A stretch of DNA of 64,000 nt from Acinetobacter sp. WCHA55 (GCF_002165305.2 NZ_CP032280.1:7540-71539); one strand, 5' to 3'; positions 15,561 through 24,356 are shown, counted from the first letter of the stretch. Program-made: numbers and translations. The notes: a model not told the origin generated them from the letters alone.

Positions 15561-15929
15561 TCAGCAATTGCCGATCTGTCGTGCTACATTATTTTTTAAA
15601 TCCCAACCTTCCCAGTTAAGCGCCTTATACGTTCTGTCCTGTGGAGTATTATCAATAGGCATTCCCTTAGCGACCATTTCCGCCTCATGCTTACGAATCT
15701 GGACGGCACGTTCTATATAACGAAAAAGCGGTCGGTAGGTCGTCATGGTCATATTTCTTGGGAACTTTGCCTTTAGTCGCTCTTCTTTGTCGCTCAAGTC
15801 CCCCTCTCCCGCCGTGGATATAGCCTCAGCAACATATTTGACGTTGTTAATTACAAAATCGACCTCTGGATCTGCCTCAGTCGCTTCTTTTAAAGAGAAA
15901 ATTAAAAATGTATCTGCTTCTAAAGACAT
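15561..15929 (-). CDS. Hypothetical protein
   Basis: 122 residues from MSLEADTFLIFSLKEATEAD, chosen because GGAGG lies seven bases before this ATG. The protein is soluble and acidic at first, with a basic helical C-terminal half (YRPLFRYIERAVQIRKHEAEM). It contains no recognised domain. The upstream small membrane-protein gene ends only 12 bp before it, so the two are co-transcribed. Confidence 0.65.
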   Translation of the reverse strand: MSLEADTFLIFSLKEATEADPEVDFVINNVKYVAEAISTAGEGDLSDKEERLKAKFPRNMTMTTYRPLFRYIERAVQIRKHEAEMVAKGMPIDNTPQDRTYKALNWEGWDLKNNVARQIGNC

Positions 15930-15941
15930 GATTACCTCCAT

Positions 15942-16082
15942 TTATTGACCTGAATAGATACCATCTTGGGATGGCTTAAACTCTTTTTCGGCCAAGCCAT
16001 CTACTCCACAATCAATCCTTAATAAGATGAGTAGAAAGAATGTGAATATTGCACCTTTTAAGAAAACATCAATTATATCCAT
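15942..16082 (-). CDS. 46-residue single-span membrane protein
   Basis: A small frame, ATG at 16080-16082 and stop at 15942-15944, encodes a 46-residue protein. It has one clear membrane segment (VFLKGAIFTFFLLILLRI) and a charged soluble tail. It fits exactly in the gap between its neighbours: 6 bp from the upstream stop, and its own stop sits in the ribosome binding region of the next gene. The fit and hydrophobic segment support it as real. Function unknown. Confidence 0.65.
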   Translation of the reverse strand: MDIIDVFLKGAIFTFFLLILLRIDCGVDGLAEKEFKPSQDGIYSGQ

Positions 16083-16088
16083 GCTTTA

Positions 16089-16595
16089 TTAAGCTCTCTT
16101 TTGTGGTGAATCAATATCACGGATCATGTTTAAAACAATCTCATACGCTTCATGGCTACCAGCCCAGTAACCGTTAGGGTCGCCCTCTGCATCACGGCGT
16201 AGACTCACACGCGCAAATTGCGCATCGATACGACCTTTAAGCTCAACCAGTGGCCCACCATTGCACTGCAGTTCATCCAGCGGGTGATTAGATAGCTCAG
16301 CCTCCAAATCATCCAACTCACACAACATAAAAGAAACGCCGTGTAGATCCTTTTCCAAGTCTCCTACACTGATTTGCTGAGCCTTTTCCCAACCCTTGCC
16401 GTTACGGTAATCAGCGTATAAAACACCCTGTACATTTTTATAAAAAATCGAAGCGCATTTGTTTTTGCTGATCGCCATATAGCGTGAATCGCTCGGACGT
16501 TTCTTGAACATCCTGTTTAGAGCGTTTGCGCCGTGTAGGTTGATTGCTGTCTTTGCTGTTTGCTTTGATGTATTCATCTTTGTTTCTTCTATCAC
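16089..16595 (-). CDS. Hypothetical protein
   Basis: 168 residues if the GTG at 16595 is used, or 162 from the ATG at 16577. Residues NLHGANALNRMFKKRPSDSR match in style the segment near the start of the gene at 11657-12034. The rest is soluble, with an acidic stretch (ELDDLEAELSNHPLDEL). It is in the same transcript as its neighbours. No enzyme motif is visible. The start is uncertain because a second frame (16438-16647) overlaps its 5' part. Confidence 0.65.
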   Translation of the reverse strand: MIEETKMNTSKQTAKTAINLHGANALNRMFKKRPSDSRYMAISKNKCASIFYKNVQGVLYADYRNGKGWEKAQQISVGDLEKDLHGVSFMLCELDDLEAELSNHPLDELQCNGGPLVELKGRIDAQFARVSLRRDAEGDPNGYWAGSHEAYEIVLNMIRDIDSPQKRA

Positions 16596-16647
16596 CCGTT
16601 TGCAGATACACCCAGTCGTCCGTAAAGTTGTCTAGGTGATGTTGCAT
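16438..16647 (-). CDS. Possible small overlapping gene
   Basis: A 69-residue frame whose ATG overlaps the stop of the upstream gene (TAATG), a common coupling signal. The product is basic in its second half (PTRRKRSKQ). However, it overlaps the 5' 158 bp of the gene at 16089-16595 in another frame. Both cannot be judged real on composition alone, so confidence is low. Confidence 0.35.
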   Translation of the reverse strand: MQHHLDNFTDDWVYLQTGDRRNKDEYIKANSKDSNQPTRRKRSKQDVQETSERFTLYGDQQKQMRFDFL

Positions 16648-16973
16648 TAGCTTGGCCGACCTGCTTGGTTTAAAAATTCGTACTCACTTAACTGTGTCTC
16701 AGATGCATTCTGTTGCTCCGATACTCTCTGAATATCTTCAAGCAACGTTTGTGCAATGCCCTTAAACTCGCCAACAGCACCCACACCAATCACAGCAACA
16801 CGGCCCAATAAAATCTTGTACATAAGATCGACATAAAGTTGATCTGAAGACTCTTGGCCCGCAACTTCTGTTCTACGGTTCAATATCGGCTGAATAAATC
16901 CATCCGCGATTTGTTCGGCTATCTCTGTCGGCTCGGCATGTATATTTAGATTACAGTTCACATCAGTTTTCAC
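16647..16973 (-). CDS. Hypothetical protein
   Basis: 108 residues (MKTDVNCNLNIHAEPTEIAEQ), soluble, with a helical acidic C-terminus. The start overlaps the preceding gene by 11 bp. No domain recognised. Part of the 15.5-17.6 kb run of small genes. Confidence 0.6.
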   Translation of the reverse strand: MKTDVNCNLNIHAEPTEIAEQIADGFIQPILNRRTEVAGQESSDQLYVDLMYKILLGRVAVIGVGAVGEFKGIAQTLLEDIQRVSEQQNASETQLSEYEFLNQAGRPS

Positions 16974-17379
16974 TTTTTAAACCCGCCTCATGTATTTCAC
17001 GGGCCGTTCTGCCCGATAGAATAAAGATACGGCATGTAATCTCACGCTCTATATCAATATTCCTGTCCTTTGCATCCCACTGGTGAAGCCAGATACGGTT
17101 AATAAAATCACTTTGCAGTGCTTTGACATACTCAAAGAAGATGTAAGCACGGCGCGAATCTCCGTAATGAAAATTGCGCCAGATGCCATATGCATGCTTA
17201 ATACTCGAATTGTCTTGAGCTTGGGCCAAGATCCCAAACAAGCAGAAGGCAAACCCCACAAAATCATCCTGAAATTTGCCGTCTACGTGCTCTAAATGGG
17301 TGTAACGCGGGTCATGTGCCTGATACTTAGTACATAGCTCTATAAAGCTATTTAGACGTTCTATTTCGCTTAACGACAT
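16963..17379 (-). CDS. Hypothetical protein
   Basis: 138 residues from MSLSEIERLNSFIELCTKY. GGGGTGGG precedes this ATG closely, favouring it over an in-frame ATG four codons upstream. The protein is aromatic-rich and looks globular and helical. The gene overlaps the zinc-knuckle gene upstream by 32 bp. No domain recognised. Confidence 0.6.
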   Translation of the reverse strand: MSLSEIERLNSFIELCTKYQAHDPRYTHLEHVDGKFQDDFVGFAFCLFGILAQAQDNSSIKHAYGIWRNFHYGDSRRAYIFFEYVKALQSDFINRIWLHQWDAKDRNIDIEREITCRIFILSGRTAREIHEAGLKSEN

Positions 17380-17623
17380 GGCCCACCCCAAAAGTACATC
17401 TTGTTATCGGTAGATGATTATTTGCACCGTCCCGAAACTTATGTCCCAGCTGTACACAATCTTTTAACTTCTGGTATGACATGAATACATCACCATTCAT
17501 CACACCATATTCAAAATCACGGCGCTTACATGAAGCGCAAACACCATGATCGGTCTTAGCGGTTACTTGTTTGCATAGGGTGCAACGTAAATAACCGCTA
17601 TAAACAATAATTGGTTTCATCAT
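17348..17623 (-). CDS. Small zinc-knuckle protein
   Basis: 91 residues. CTLCKQ...CASCKRR (residues 15-34) forms a CxxC...CxxC metal-binding knuckle typical of small phage regulators. The C-terminal tail is basic (VGHVVKRNRTSK). The gene follows the tail transglycosylase by about 60 bp and overlaps the next gene by 32 bp. A nucleic-acid-binding role is inferred. Confidence 0.6.
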   Translation of the reverse strand: MMKPIIVYSGYLRCTLCKQVTAKTDHGVCASCKRRDFEYGVMNGDVFMSYQKLKDCVQLGHKFRDGANNHLPITRCTFGVGHVVKRNRTSK

Positions 17624-17682
17624 AATGCCTTTAGCGCATAGATTTTCTATCAGCCATTCTTTTACGTATAAAAAACGGATAA

Positions 17683-19632
17683 CTATGCGCTATAACGGTC
17701 ATAACCAATACCACCAGACGTAATGTGAGCCAATCCACGGTCTGAAACAGTCTGTCCAATGCCCACATCGGTCGGCGCACTACTTTTCGCTTGCGCCGTG
17801 GTATTTCGGCCAATCTTGGAAAGTTCCGCTGTGACCTTTGGCACCTGAATAGGGGCCATACCGCTATTCGCTGGCCGTTGAAATAATGGAACCTCTTGGG
17901 GCTTTGCCTTGGCCGTATTAATGGGCTTTTCCTCTGGCTTAATCCATTTTTTACGGTGGGCTTGGAACTGTGGCGCTCGTACCGCCTCACCCTTATCAAT
18001 CACCCCATTGCCGTCGGTATCCCACACCCGATTTAATTCATATGCCTTACTGCCCCTTTTATAACCATAACCAGCCACGGCGGTATATGCATCGGCCAAT
18101 GAGCGTTTTTTTGTGCCGTCGAAACCACGGTCTTTATAGTATCTCTCGACGTACTTCATCTGTTCATCAAACGATAAAGCACCGAACTGGTCACGCGACA
18201 TCCCGTAATAGCTCCCAGCCTTGCCACCAGTACCCGCCATAAACTGAATCAACCCCGTCGCACTGGACTTAGGGTTTCTAATTTTAGGGCTAAACGTCCC
18301 CTTGGTTTCAAATGAAATAATTGAAGCCAAATCGTTTTCATCGACACCAATATTTTTAGCCACACGGGAAATGGATTTCTGCTTATCCGCTGACAGTGAG
18401 CCAACCTTGGTCACTGGGCCACCATCGCCACCACTAGAACTACTATCACCCCCGCCAAACCAGTTACGCACAGACTGACCAAAACCATAGGCTTTCTCAC
18501 CTAGACGGTATGGGATGCCTGTAACTGGATTTGTCTTCAGCACACCCTTAACCAGCTCTTTAAACATGGTCGGTAAGTCGGCCGTTCTGAGTTCATCAAC
18601 CCATTTACCCACCTTATTACCAAAGATACCACCCAGATAGTGACCTAACCCAGCACCACCAATAGCACCCACTGGCCCAAGGAATGCCCCTAGTACACCG
18701 CCGACCGTTGTGCCGATGACTTCGCCCAGCCCTTTACCCTTGCCCGCCGTGTCTAGGCCGTTCCAATCCTTCGCTAAAGATGCACCACCAAACAAAGCAC
18801 CAAGCAACGGTAAACGCTTTAAACCAGCCTTACCCAGCCCACCCAATAGCCCCAAGGCACCACGGCCACCAAGTAAACCACCTAGCCCACCGCCACTATT
18901 GGCCCGAACCGCATCAATTAAGCGCTTCAGTAGATTATTGCGCTGTTTATCGTTCCGCTGTTGCTCTTTATTAGCATCAATCTGTTCTTTAGGGAGTAAT
19001 TCATCACCACGGCGCTTTTTAAGGCGACCACGGAACAAACCAATCGCACGGGCACCCATACCACCAAAGACACGGCCAACGGGTGAAACAACGTCTTTTA
19101 CTTCACGTAAAGCATCAATGGTCGGATCTACCCCTGAAACATCGACACCGCCATTACCTGACATGAAGTCCTTGGCCTTGCCAATGAAATCAAAGAATGA
19201 ACGGCTTTCTTTTGCACCCCCAGCACCAAGAAAACGCCCCTTAGAGTCACGCTCCCGCGCTTGTTCTGAACGCTCTCTGGTGCCAGATACACCACCTAAC
19301 CGACCTGAAGGCTCAGTACCAAGCCCCTGCGCCGTGTTCTTGACCTTTTCGACCGCTTTTGCCAAGCTCTCAGATGCATCAACCACCTTGCGTACAGCAA
19401 CAGCCTCTTTACTGGTCGCATCTACCGACTTGCCATGACGGTTTTGTCTATCCAAATCAGATTTATTCACCTTGGCTCGTTCTTCAGCCGTGGCTTTCAG
19501 TTCTGTCATGGTGTTTTTGAGAAAATCTAGGATTTGCTTTGTTGTGTCGTTGGTCTGATTCACGCCGTCGGCAATTTCTTTTGCGCGACGCTCCCCAATA
19601 ATGAACCCGCCTGAATCGAAGTTAATAGCCAT
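17683..19632 (-). CDS. Tail-associated lytic transglycosylase with EF-hand-like loop
   Basis: 649 residues from MAINFDSGG. Order: helical, charged N-terminal part (1-130); Gly-rich hydrophobic stretches (about 245-340) that could enter or cross membranes; a Ser/Gly linker (about 410); then a lysozyme-like SLT domain (about 430-520) with the catalytic-type sequence ISFETKGTFSP and ATGLIQFM. After it comes DTDGNGVIDKGEA, an EF-hand calcium loop. The protein fits a virion enzyme that opens peptidoglycan during DNA entry, as P1 and other myophages have. It is separated from the other tail genes. The ATG at 19632 follows the more open frame from 19662. Confidence 0.75.
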   Translation of the reverse strand: MAINFDSGGFIIGERRAKEIADGVNQTNDTTKQILDFLKNTMTELKATAEERAKVNKSDLDRQNRHGKSVDATSKEAVAVRKVVDASESLAKAVEKVKNTAQGLGTEPSGRLGGVSGTRERSEQARERDSKGRFLGAGGAKESRSFFDFIGKAKDFMSGNGGVDVSGVDPTIDALREVKDVVSPVGRVFGGMGARAIGLFRGRLKKRRGDELLPKEQIDANKEQQRNDKQRNNLLKRLIDAVRANSGGGLGGLLGGRGALGLLGGLGKAGLKRLPLLGALFGGASLAKDWNGLDTAGKGKGLGEVIGTTVGGVLGAFLGPVGAIGGAGLGHYLGGIFGNKVGKWVDELRTADLPTMFKELVKGVLKTNPVTGIPYRLGEKAYGFGQSVRNWFGGGDSSSSGGDGGPVTKVGSLSADKQKSISRVAKNIGVDENDLASIISFETKGTFSPKIRNPKSSATGLIQFMAGTGGKAGSYYGMSRDQFGALSFDEQMKYVERYYKDRGFDGTKKRSLADAYTAVAGYGYKRGSKAYELNRVWDTDGNGVIDKGEAVRAPQFQAHRKKWIKPEEKPINTAKAKPQEVPLFQRPANSGMAPIQVPKVTAELSKIGRNTTAQAKSSAPTDVGIGQTVSDRGLAHITSGGIGYDRYSA

Positions 19633-19687
19633 AGTTCGTCCAAATAAATAACCTTCGGGCAAATTATCCGCCGTCTGGCACCCTGTA

Positions 19688-19704
19688 TTTTTTGAGTATT
19701 CCTA
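19688..19704 (-). promoter_or_regulatory. AGGAATACTC box upstream of the tail transglycosylase gene
   Basis: TAGGAATACTCAAAAA (about 19688-19704) lies about 55 bp before the transglycosylase ATG and about 40 bp after the terminator at 19743-19780. It is a diverged copy of the AGGAATATCGARAAA box, here not at a stop codon, with no clear hairpin before the start. Confidence 0.45.
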
Positions 19705-19742
19705 TGAAAAGTGTGTGGCCGACTGCCACCCACTTGGCAGAC

Positions 19743-19780
19743 AAAAAAAATCCGATTGCTCTCTCCCAAAAGCAATCGGA
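19743..19780 (-). terminator. Rho-independent terminator
   Basis: TCCGATTGCTTTTGGG...AGCAATCGGA followed by T8 on the minus strand, 19 bp after the stop of the 19799-20941 gene. It separates that gene from the transglycosylase. Confidence 0.9.
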
Positions 19781-19798
19781 CACCCAAATCGGGCTAAG

Positions 19799-20941
19799 TT
19801 ACTCCACCTCTATAACCTCAGCGTCTTCTATATCAGCCTCAGCCATGCGTTTTTTCATTTCTTCATTCACATCTGATTGAAGCCCACCAGATTCAATGTA
19901 ACGCTTACGCTCAGCAATACGTTCTTTCTCTTGGCGCAATTTCTCTCTCTGCGCTTCAAACGCCGTGTTATCGTCCATTGCGACCGCTTTACTGGTTTCA
20001 CCCGCTTTTTGAAGGTCTTCAATGGTTACGCCGTATAGAGACAATTCAAACTTCAATGCCTCACGGCGGTTAAATGAAAGCTCATTAAAGATGGACGCAA
20101 CATGGCCCAGTTTCTTCATTTTCTCTTTGAGAAAGTCTGCCCCAGCCTCTCCCATCACTTGCCGAAACTGTGTTGAGTTTAATAACTGGAAATTTAACGC
20201 CAGTTCATCGGATAGGATGTCCGAAAAGTCATTCATGATGGACATGCGCTTACGGGCTTTAAGAATCACCTCAGCCATGTTTCTGCGCTTGATTTGGGAT
20301 GTCATAAGTAGATTTTTGATGGCGCGTTTTTCACTATCAATAATTTCCGTCATCACGTCAAAATCTAGTAGCTCACCTTCATCTTCTTGCGACTCTTCGT
20401 CTGCATCCTCTTCATTTTTATGCTGTTTTATTTTTTTATCTTTATGGTCGTAGATGACTATATGCGGGTCATTCACAAGCCGATTGACGCTCTGTTTAAG
20501 TTTTTTTAACTCAGCGTCATTCTTCTGGACTAGCGCATCAGCACGCGCCCAGTTCCCCGCCTTTGCCTTGGCACTGACTGCCTGTGCTGACGGAAAGTCG
20601 GCGCATTGCAACTCATTCTCAACTAGCTCACGTAAACGCTTATAACTTAGCTTTGGATGGGACTCGTATATATTTTGAACACACATCCAGAACTCTTCTG
20701 AAAATGTCTCATTAAACTGTCTATCACCCTCTGAAATAGCTCTTTTCCAGCCTTCAGACTTTGCACGGCGCTCGACCGTTCGTTGGGATGGAAATTTTTC
20801 AAGGGCAAATTCAGCCATTAAAATGGCTTTTATTTTTTCGTATGGGTGTTTGTATTTAGACTCATAAAGCGTGCGAATTTCCGCCCATAGATTTGTGTCA
20901 TGGCGTTTACTTATAACGTCCGCATCCGCATTTTTTGGCAT
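19799..20941 (-). CDS. Tandem-HTH DNA-binding protein, candidate terminase small subunit
   Basis: 380 residues. Two related N-terminal modules (about 18-70 and 82-135), each ending in a helix with a conserved Trp (SQRTVERRAKSEGWKRA and SAQAVSAKAKAGNWARAD), look like repeated HTH motifs as in some small terminase subunits. Residues 160-200 are very acidic (EDADEESQEDEGE), then a long helical region follows, and a coiled-coil C-terminus. The size is large for TerS, so it could instead be a transposase-like or packaging accessory protein. The gene lies 3 bp after the regulator at 20944-21600. Confidence 0.6.
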   Translation of the reverse strand: MPKNADADVISKRHDTNLWAEIRTLYESKYKHPYEKIKAILMAEFALEKFPSQRTVERRAKSEGWKRAISEGDRQFNETFSEEFWMCVQNIYESHPKLSYKRLRELVENELQCADFPSAQAVSAKAKAGNWARADALVQKNDAELKKLKQSVNRLVNDPHIVIYDHKDKKIKQHKNEEDADEESQEDEGELLDFDVMTEIIDSEKRAIKNLLMTSQIKRRNMAEVILKARKRMSIMNDFSDILSDELALNFQLLNSTQFRQVMGEAGADFLKEKMKKLGHVASIFNELSFNRREALKFELSLYGVTIEDLQKAGETSKAVAMDDNTAFEAQREKLRQEKERIAERKRYIESGGLQSDVNEEMKKRMAEADIEDAEVIEVE

Positions 20942-20943
20942 AA

Positions 20944-21600
20944 TTACAGCTTATTCGTTTTAACTTCTTGCACAGACATGGTTAAGCGACGATTAGAGCC
21001 TTCGTCACTGCTTTCAAGCTGGGACATAGATGCAACGTCAATTAGGCGCATTTGACGCGCAAAAAACTTATCGAAATTAATAATCTGGGCTTTTAGGTCT
21101 TGGACAGCTTCAACTATGTCCTTATTCTCAGCACACCACATCAAATCATGAGAACGCTTGTCCACAAGCTCTACAACATGCTTGGCCTGACTCTTTAAAA
21201 CCTCACCTTGGAATGAAGGTAGCGACTGAATAGCCCTAGACATGGTTAAACAAATATTGTCCGTCGCCTCAAGCACGGAACTACGCACCGATTGAAAAAC
21301 AAGGCCAGCTGTTTTAGCCTCTAAATTTTCACGCTCGTAGTCATCCGAAAACCCTAATATGAAATCAGCACTTACGCCCAATGTTTTGCATACACGGTAA
21401 AGGGTGATTAATTCAATGCGCTTATTGCCAGATTCAAGCTCAGATACACGGTTAGCGTGTTTTTGGTTATTCTCATACCCCCAGACATCATCTTGCAATT
21501 GCGCACGGGTCGTACCATTGATTTCACGTGCAAGCTTACAATTGTGGCCCACCACTTGAAATAACTCTTTTTCTTCAGCTTCTTTCAATCGTTTACTCAT
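20944..21600 (-). CDS. XRE-family HTH regulator
   Basis: 218 residues. The N-terminal 80 residues form an XRE (Cro/C1-type) HTH: LAREINGTTRAQLQDDVWGYE, then RVSELESGNKRIELITLYRVCKTLGVSADFILG. The remaining 130 residues are helical and probably dimerise. It starts within the last 4 bp of the nuclease gene and is 3 bp from the tandem-HTH gene. A transcription factor role is likely; the target is unknown. Confidence 0.75.
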   Translation of the reverse strand: MSKRLKEAEEKELFQVVGHNCKLAREINGTTRAQLQDDVWGYENNQKHANRVSELESGNKRIELITLYRVCKTLGVSADFILGFSDDYERENLEAKTAGLVFQSVRSSVLEATDNICLTMSRAIQSLPSFQGEVLKSQAKHVVELVDKRSHDLMWCAENKDIVEAVQDLKAQIINFDKFFARQMRLIDVASMSQLESSDEGSNRRLTMSVQEVKTNKL

Positions 21601-22076
21601 GCTACTTGAATCCCCAAGTATTTTAATAATTCACTTAATGCATGTTGATCACTACGGCAAATAACAACCTTGTGACCTTCGGCCCGCAAAATTGGGATTA
21701 AATGACGTTGTGAGTCGGTTAAATCCCCTTTTTCCGTTTTCATTTCGATATACAAGCTATGCCACGGCGGAACCGCCACAAAACAATGTAAATCTGGGAC
21801 ACCAGCCTTCACGCCCTCTTTTTTCAGGTTACTGGCCGTTCTCTTGGTACGAAATCCACCATTAGGGACTGCATACACAAAATCTCGAAGGGTACGGCCC
21901 TTGTATGGGATTAACTCAATCGTCTCAATAAAACTCTTTTGCAAATCCGACTCAGAAACCTTGCCACTCTCAACCTTTTTAAATTGCGCTGTGGTCATAC
22001 TGGTGCTTTTAGGGCTTTTTTTGGCCTTTTCGATACCATCTAGCGTCCATCCACCGCGACCGCCTCTAATTGCCAT
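21597..22076 (-). CDS. VRR-NUC family nuclease
   Basis: 159 residues. The core (about 40-155) has the VRR-NUC arrangement: E44 in the first helix, AVPNGGFRTKR (69-79), GVKAGVPDLH with D95, YIEMKTEKGDLTDSQ with E111, K113 and Q123. This is a Mg-dependent PD-(D/E)XK-like enzyme that in phages may resolve branched DNA or degrade host DNA. All expected acidic residues and the Lys are present. It is the first gene after a CI-type operator (22093-22106), so it is expressed early when repression is lifted. Confidence 0.85.
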   Translation of the reverse strand: MAIRGGRGGWTLDGIEKAKKSPKSTSMTTAQFKKVESGKVSESDLQKSFIETIELIPYKGRTLRDFVYAVPNGGFRTKRTASNLKKEGVKAGVPDLHCFVAVPPWHSLYIEMKTEKGDLTDSQRHLIPILRAEGHKVVICRSDQHALSELLKYLGIQVA

Positions 22077-22092
22077 AAAAACACCCTGATCT

Positions 22093-22106
22093 ATTCCCTA
22101 AAGAAT
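22093..22106. promoter_or_regulatory. Putative CI-type operator
   Basis: ATTCC-CTAA-AGAAT, 17 bp upstream of the VRR-NUC start, in an AT-rich stretch with promoter-like content. A further half-site (TATTCTCA) lies 30 bp upstream. Confidence 0.6.
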
Positions 22107-22209
22107 AGAATACAACAGATGATATTCTCATTTACGCATTAATTTAATATATATCCCCATTTTTTATACAATTACGGGGTGAATTATTTGTTTATTCCCC
22201 CCTGAATAC

Positions 22210-22236
22210 AAAAAAACGGCATATTTGCCGTTTTTC
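22210..22236 (-). terminator. Rho-independent terminator
   Basis: AAAAACGGCAAATATGCCGT with a T-run. On the minus strand it follows the stop at 22296 by about 60 bp. The symmetrical A/T runs could make it work on both strands. Confidence 0.85.
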
Positions 22237-22295
22237 CTTGTCTGGAAGGTCTTTACACGCTTAGGCTATTTATTAGCCTTCGCCTTACCCCCAAT

Positions 22296-22775
22296 TCAAT
22301 TAGATGCTTTATTCTGTTTTTCCCATACAGAAAGTTTCTCTCTGGCCCGTGCTTGTACAGCTTGTGACTCAAGTATACTTTTGCGGTGCTCTTCTACTGT
22401 CTCAGGGAACGGCATATAACGCTCTGTAAAAAAATGCTCAGCGCTTTCATACATGGGCCAAGTTGTTTCCCCCGCCATATCCAAATAATCCTCTAAGCGC
22501 TCTTTCACCTTTAACGGATCTGTTTCAATCGAAGCACAAGCCATAGCGACCACGGCGTTATGATGATTTGCTACACCCTGACAATATTTGATCTCTTTCA
22601 GGCCCATCATGTAATTAAAACCCTTAACTACGTCTGGCGACATTTCTAATGGCTTATCTTCACCAGATGCCTTCTGGATCTGTTTAAGAATGCTGTCATA
22701 CCAAGCCCAGCGCTCTTGATAGCTCATTTTGATCAATATAGCTGGGGTATCATCTTCTAATGCGAATTTAGGCAT
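22296..22775 (-). CDS. Hypothetical protein
   Basis: 159 residues (MPKFALEDDTPAILIKMSYQE), helical and soluble. No recognised domain. It is the last gene of the run that begins at 25994 and is followed by a terminator. Overlaps the preceding gene by 8 bp. Confidence 0.65.
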   Translation of the reverse strand: MPKFALEDDTPAILIKMSYQERWAWYDSILKQIQKASGEDKPLEMSPDVVKGFNYMMGLKEIKYCQGVANHHNAVVAMACASIETDPLKVKERLEDYLDMAGETTWPMYESAEHFFTERYMPFPETVEEHRKSILESQAVQARAREKLSVWEKQNKASN

Positions 22776-23070
22776 TTGCTTTATCCTCTTCCTTCTTAAC
22801 CAAGGCCTCCCATTGATACATCTGGAAAGTTGAACCCATCAATGCATCACAGTGAGGGCAACGCTTGCCACCACCTCTTAGCGACCACTTATACGCATCA
22901 AAATACCCACTACAAAAACCACAACGAACTTCATAATAGGATTTACCATGATCTGAATGATCGCCGACAACTACCCCATTTGATTCAACAACACCATCCG
23001 CTAAACGCTTTTCCGCATGGTCATAAATATCATCGAAACGGATTTTTTTAATTTTCTTTGCTTTCATCAA
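22768..23070 (-). CDS. Small zinc-ribbon protein
   Basis: 100 residues (start may be the second ATG at 23067). YEVRCGFCSGYFDAYKWSLR followed by GGGKRCPHCDALMGS gives a CxxC...CxxC zinc ribbon at about 52-80. The N-terminus is basic (MKAKKIKKIRFDD). It probably binds nucleic acid or a host protein. Overlaps its neighbours by 8 and 23 bp. Confidence 0.65.
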   Translation of the reverse strand: MMKAKKIKKIRFDDIYDHAEKRLADGVVESNGVVVGDHSDHGKSYYEVRCGFCSGYFDAYKWSLRGGGKRCPHCDALMGSTFQMYQWEALVKKEEDKANA

Positions 23071-23872
23071 CCTTTACCCCTTTGTCTGCATTACCTGTAC
23101 GCAAATCTTCAATAAATTCAGCCAAATTATTAGCGGGAACCACAATAGCATCCATAACAAACTCATTGGCCCGCTGTGATTCAATAGCAATCCAAGATTG
23201 AATATCATCAAACTTTTGTTTTAAATCCGACTCTCTCAGTTTTGAGAAACCAAGATCGGCAGATAAACCATTTTTTTCTTTACGGGCCAGCGCTTCACAT
23301 TTCGACCAAGCGCCCAAGTAGAATACCCATGCCGTATTTAATGTCACTAATGCATTTAACAATAGTGGATATACGCTTTCTGGAAGACCCACACTTGAGA
23401 TAGACCATTCCCCTTCCTTTGGTAAATAGGTAAAATGAGCAAAATGACCACCACCAGCAATCCAAAGCTTTTTAAACTCTTCTAATTTACACCCTATTTG
23501 CGCCTCACCAGTGTTTAGAGCTTCATGAATGGCTAACCCGTTACCTTCTTGCCACTTCTTACGCTCATACAGCTCACCAAGCACACAAGCCTTAGAAATC
23601 AACATTTCTAATTCTTCACTCTCAGAATTATCCAATAAGTGCTCTTCAATAAAACCATCCCTAGCCTTATCAATATCACTATCAATGCTATCAGTGTCCG
23701 CGTCGGTTACAGCACTCTGTCCATATACGCTACGTGCTTGCTCCAAAGCCTCTTTTTTAATGGCTTGGGCAAATTCATAAACATATGGGTTTAAATCCAT
23801 ATGTCCGCCTAGTTGCTCTTTAAGTGTGAAGCCATTTGCCAAGGCAATTTCTTTAATTTGTGAATTTTCCAT
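23048..23872 (-). CDS. Hypothetical phage protein
   Basis: 274 residues starting MENSQIKEIALANGFTLKEQ. The opening segment (IALANGFTLKEQLGG...LNPYVYEFAQAI) is one I recognise as recurrent at the start of hypothetical proteins in phages of Gram-negative bacteria; its function is unknown. The middle part is acidic; the C-terminal part is helical. It overlaps the zinc-ribbon gene by 23 bp. Confidence 0.7.
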   Translation of the reverse strand: MENSQIKEIALANGFTLKEQLGGHMDLNPYVYEFAQAIKKEALEQARSVYGQSAVTDADTDSIDSDIDKARDGFIEEHLLDNSESEELEMLISKACVLGELYERKKWQEGNGLAIHEALNTGEAQIGCKLEEFKKLWIAGGGHFAHFTYLPKEGEWSISSVGLPESVYPLLLNALVTLNTAWVFYLGAWSKCEALARKEKNGLSADLGFSKLRESDLKQKFDDIQSWIAIESQRANEFVMDAIVVPANNLAEFIEDLRTGNADKGVKVDESKEN

Positions 23873-23877
23873 TAGTC

Positions 23878-24150
23878 TTATGCTCCACGCACTTGAATGA
23901 CAAAACTGCGCAACTGTGACAAAACTGAATCAAGCTGGTTTAGGGGAACGTCTTGAAACATTTGAGCCAATACGCAACCCGCAACACTTCCCATAAAATG
24001 AGTTGCTTCAAGATTATTTTGTTCTGCGATTTCATTCACAGCTTGCAGAAAATATGTATTACAAAAGGCAGTAGCCAATTCAGCGCCACTTTCAGCAATC
24101 AACCCTAATGGCTCAATGTGATTGATCACTAGCATGTTCTTTTCACTCAT
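23878..24150 (-). CDS. Small hypothetical protein
   Basis: 90 residues (MSEKNMLVINHIEPLGLIAES), helical, without transmembrane segments despite some hydrophobic runs (FMGSVAGCVLAQMF). The start overlaps the preceding gene by 4 bp. No domain recognised. Confidence 0.6.
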   Translation of the reverse strand: MSEKNMLVINHIEPLGLIAESGAELATAFCNTYFLQAVNEIAEQNNLEATHFMGSVAGCVLAQMFQDVPLNQLDSVLSQLRSFVIQVRGA

Positions 24151-24356
24151 GGCTGTTTACCCCCTTGATCTATCCACTCTTTCATCGCTTTATTTTGGTT
24201 CCGTAGCTCAGTGACATTTACATTCATTTGCCCCTGACCTTTAATTTTCTCTAAAACCTGATTTGTTGCGTCCTTCATGTTCTCCGCACACACTCGACCA
24301 GTAACAAGCCGACTACCACCAATAGCCTTAAAGCTATAAATCTTTTTACCGATCAT
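24147..24356 (-). CDS. Small hypothetical protein
   Basis: 69 residues, basic at the start (MIGKKIYSFKAIGGSRLVTGR), soluble, unknown. Its first base is the last base of the preceding stop codon and it overlaps the next gene by 4 bp, so translation is probably coupled. Confidence 0.55.
   Translation of the reverse strand: MIGKKIYSFKAIGGSRLVTGRVCAENMKDATNQVLEKIKGQGQMNVNVTELRNQNKAMKEWIDQGGKQP

Noticed and set aside
18710..19438. 242-residue plus-strand open frame
   Set aside because: It is a Pro/Ser-rich shadow of the tail transglycosylase gene caused by its Gly-rich codons.
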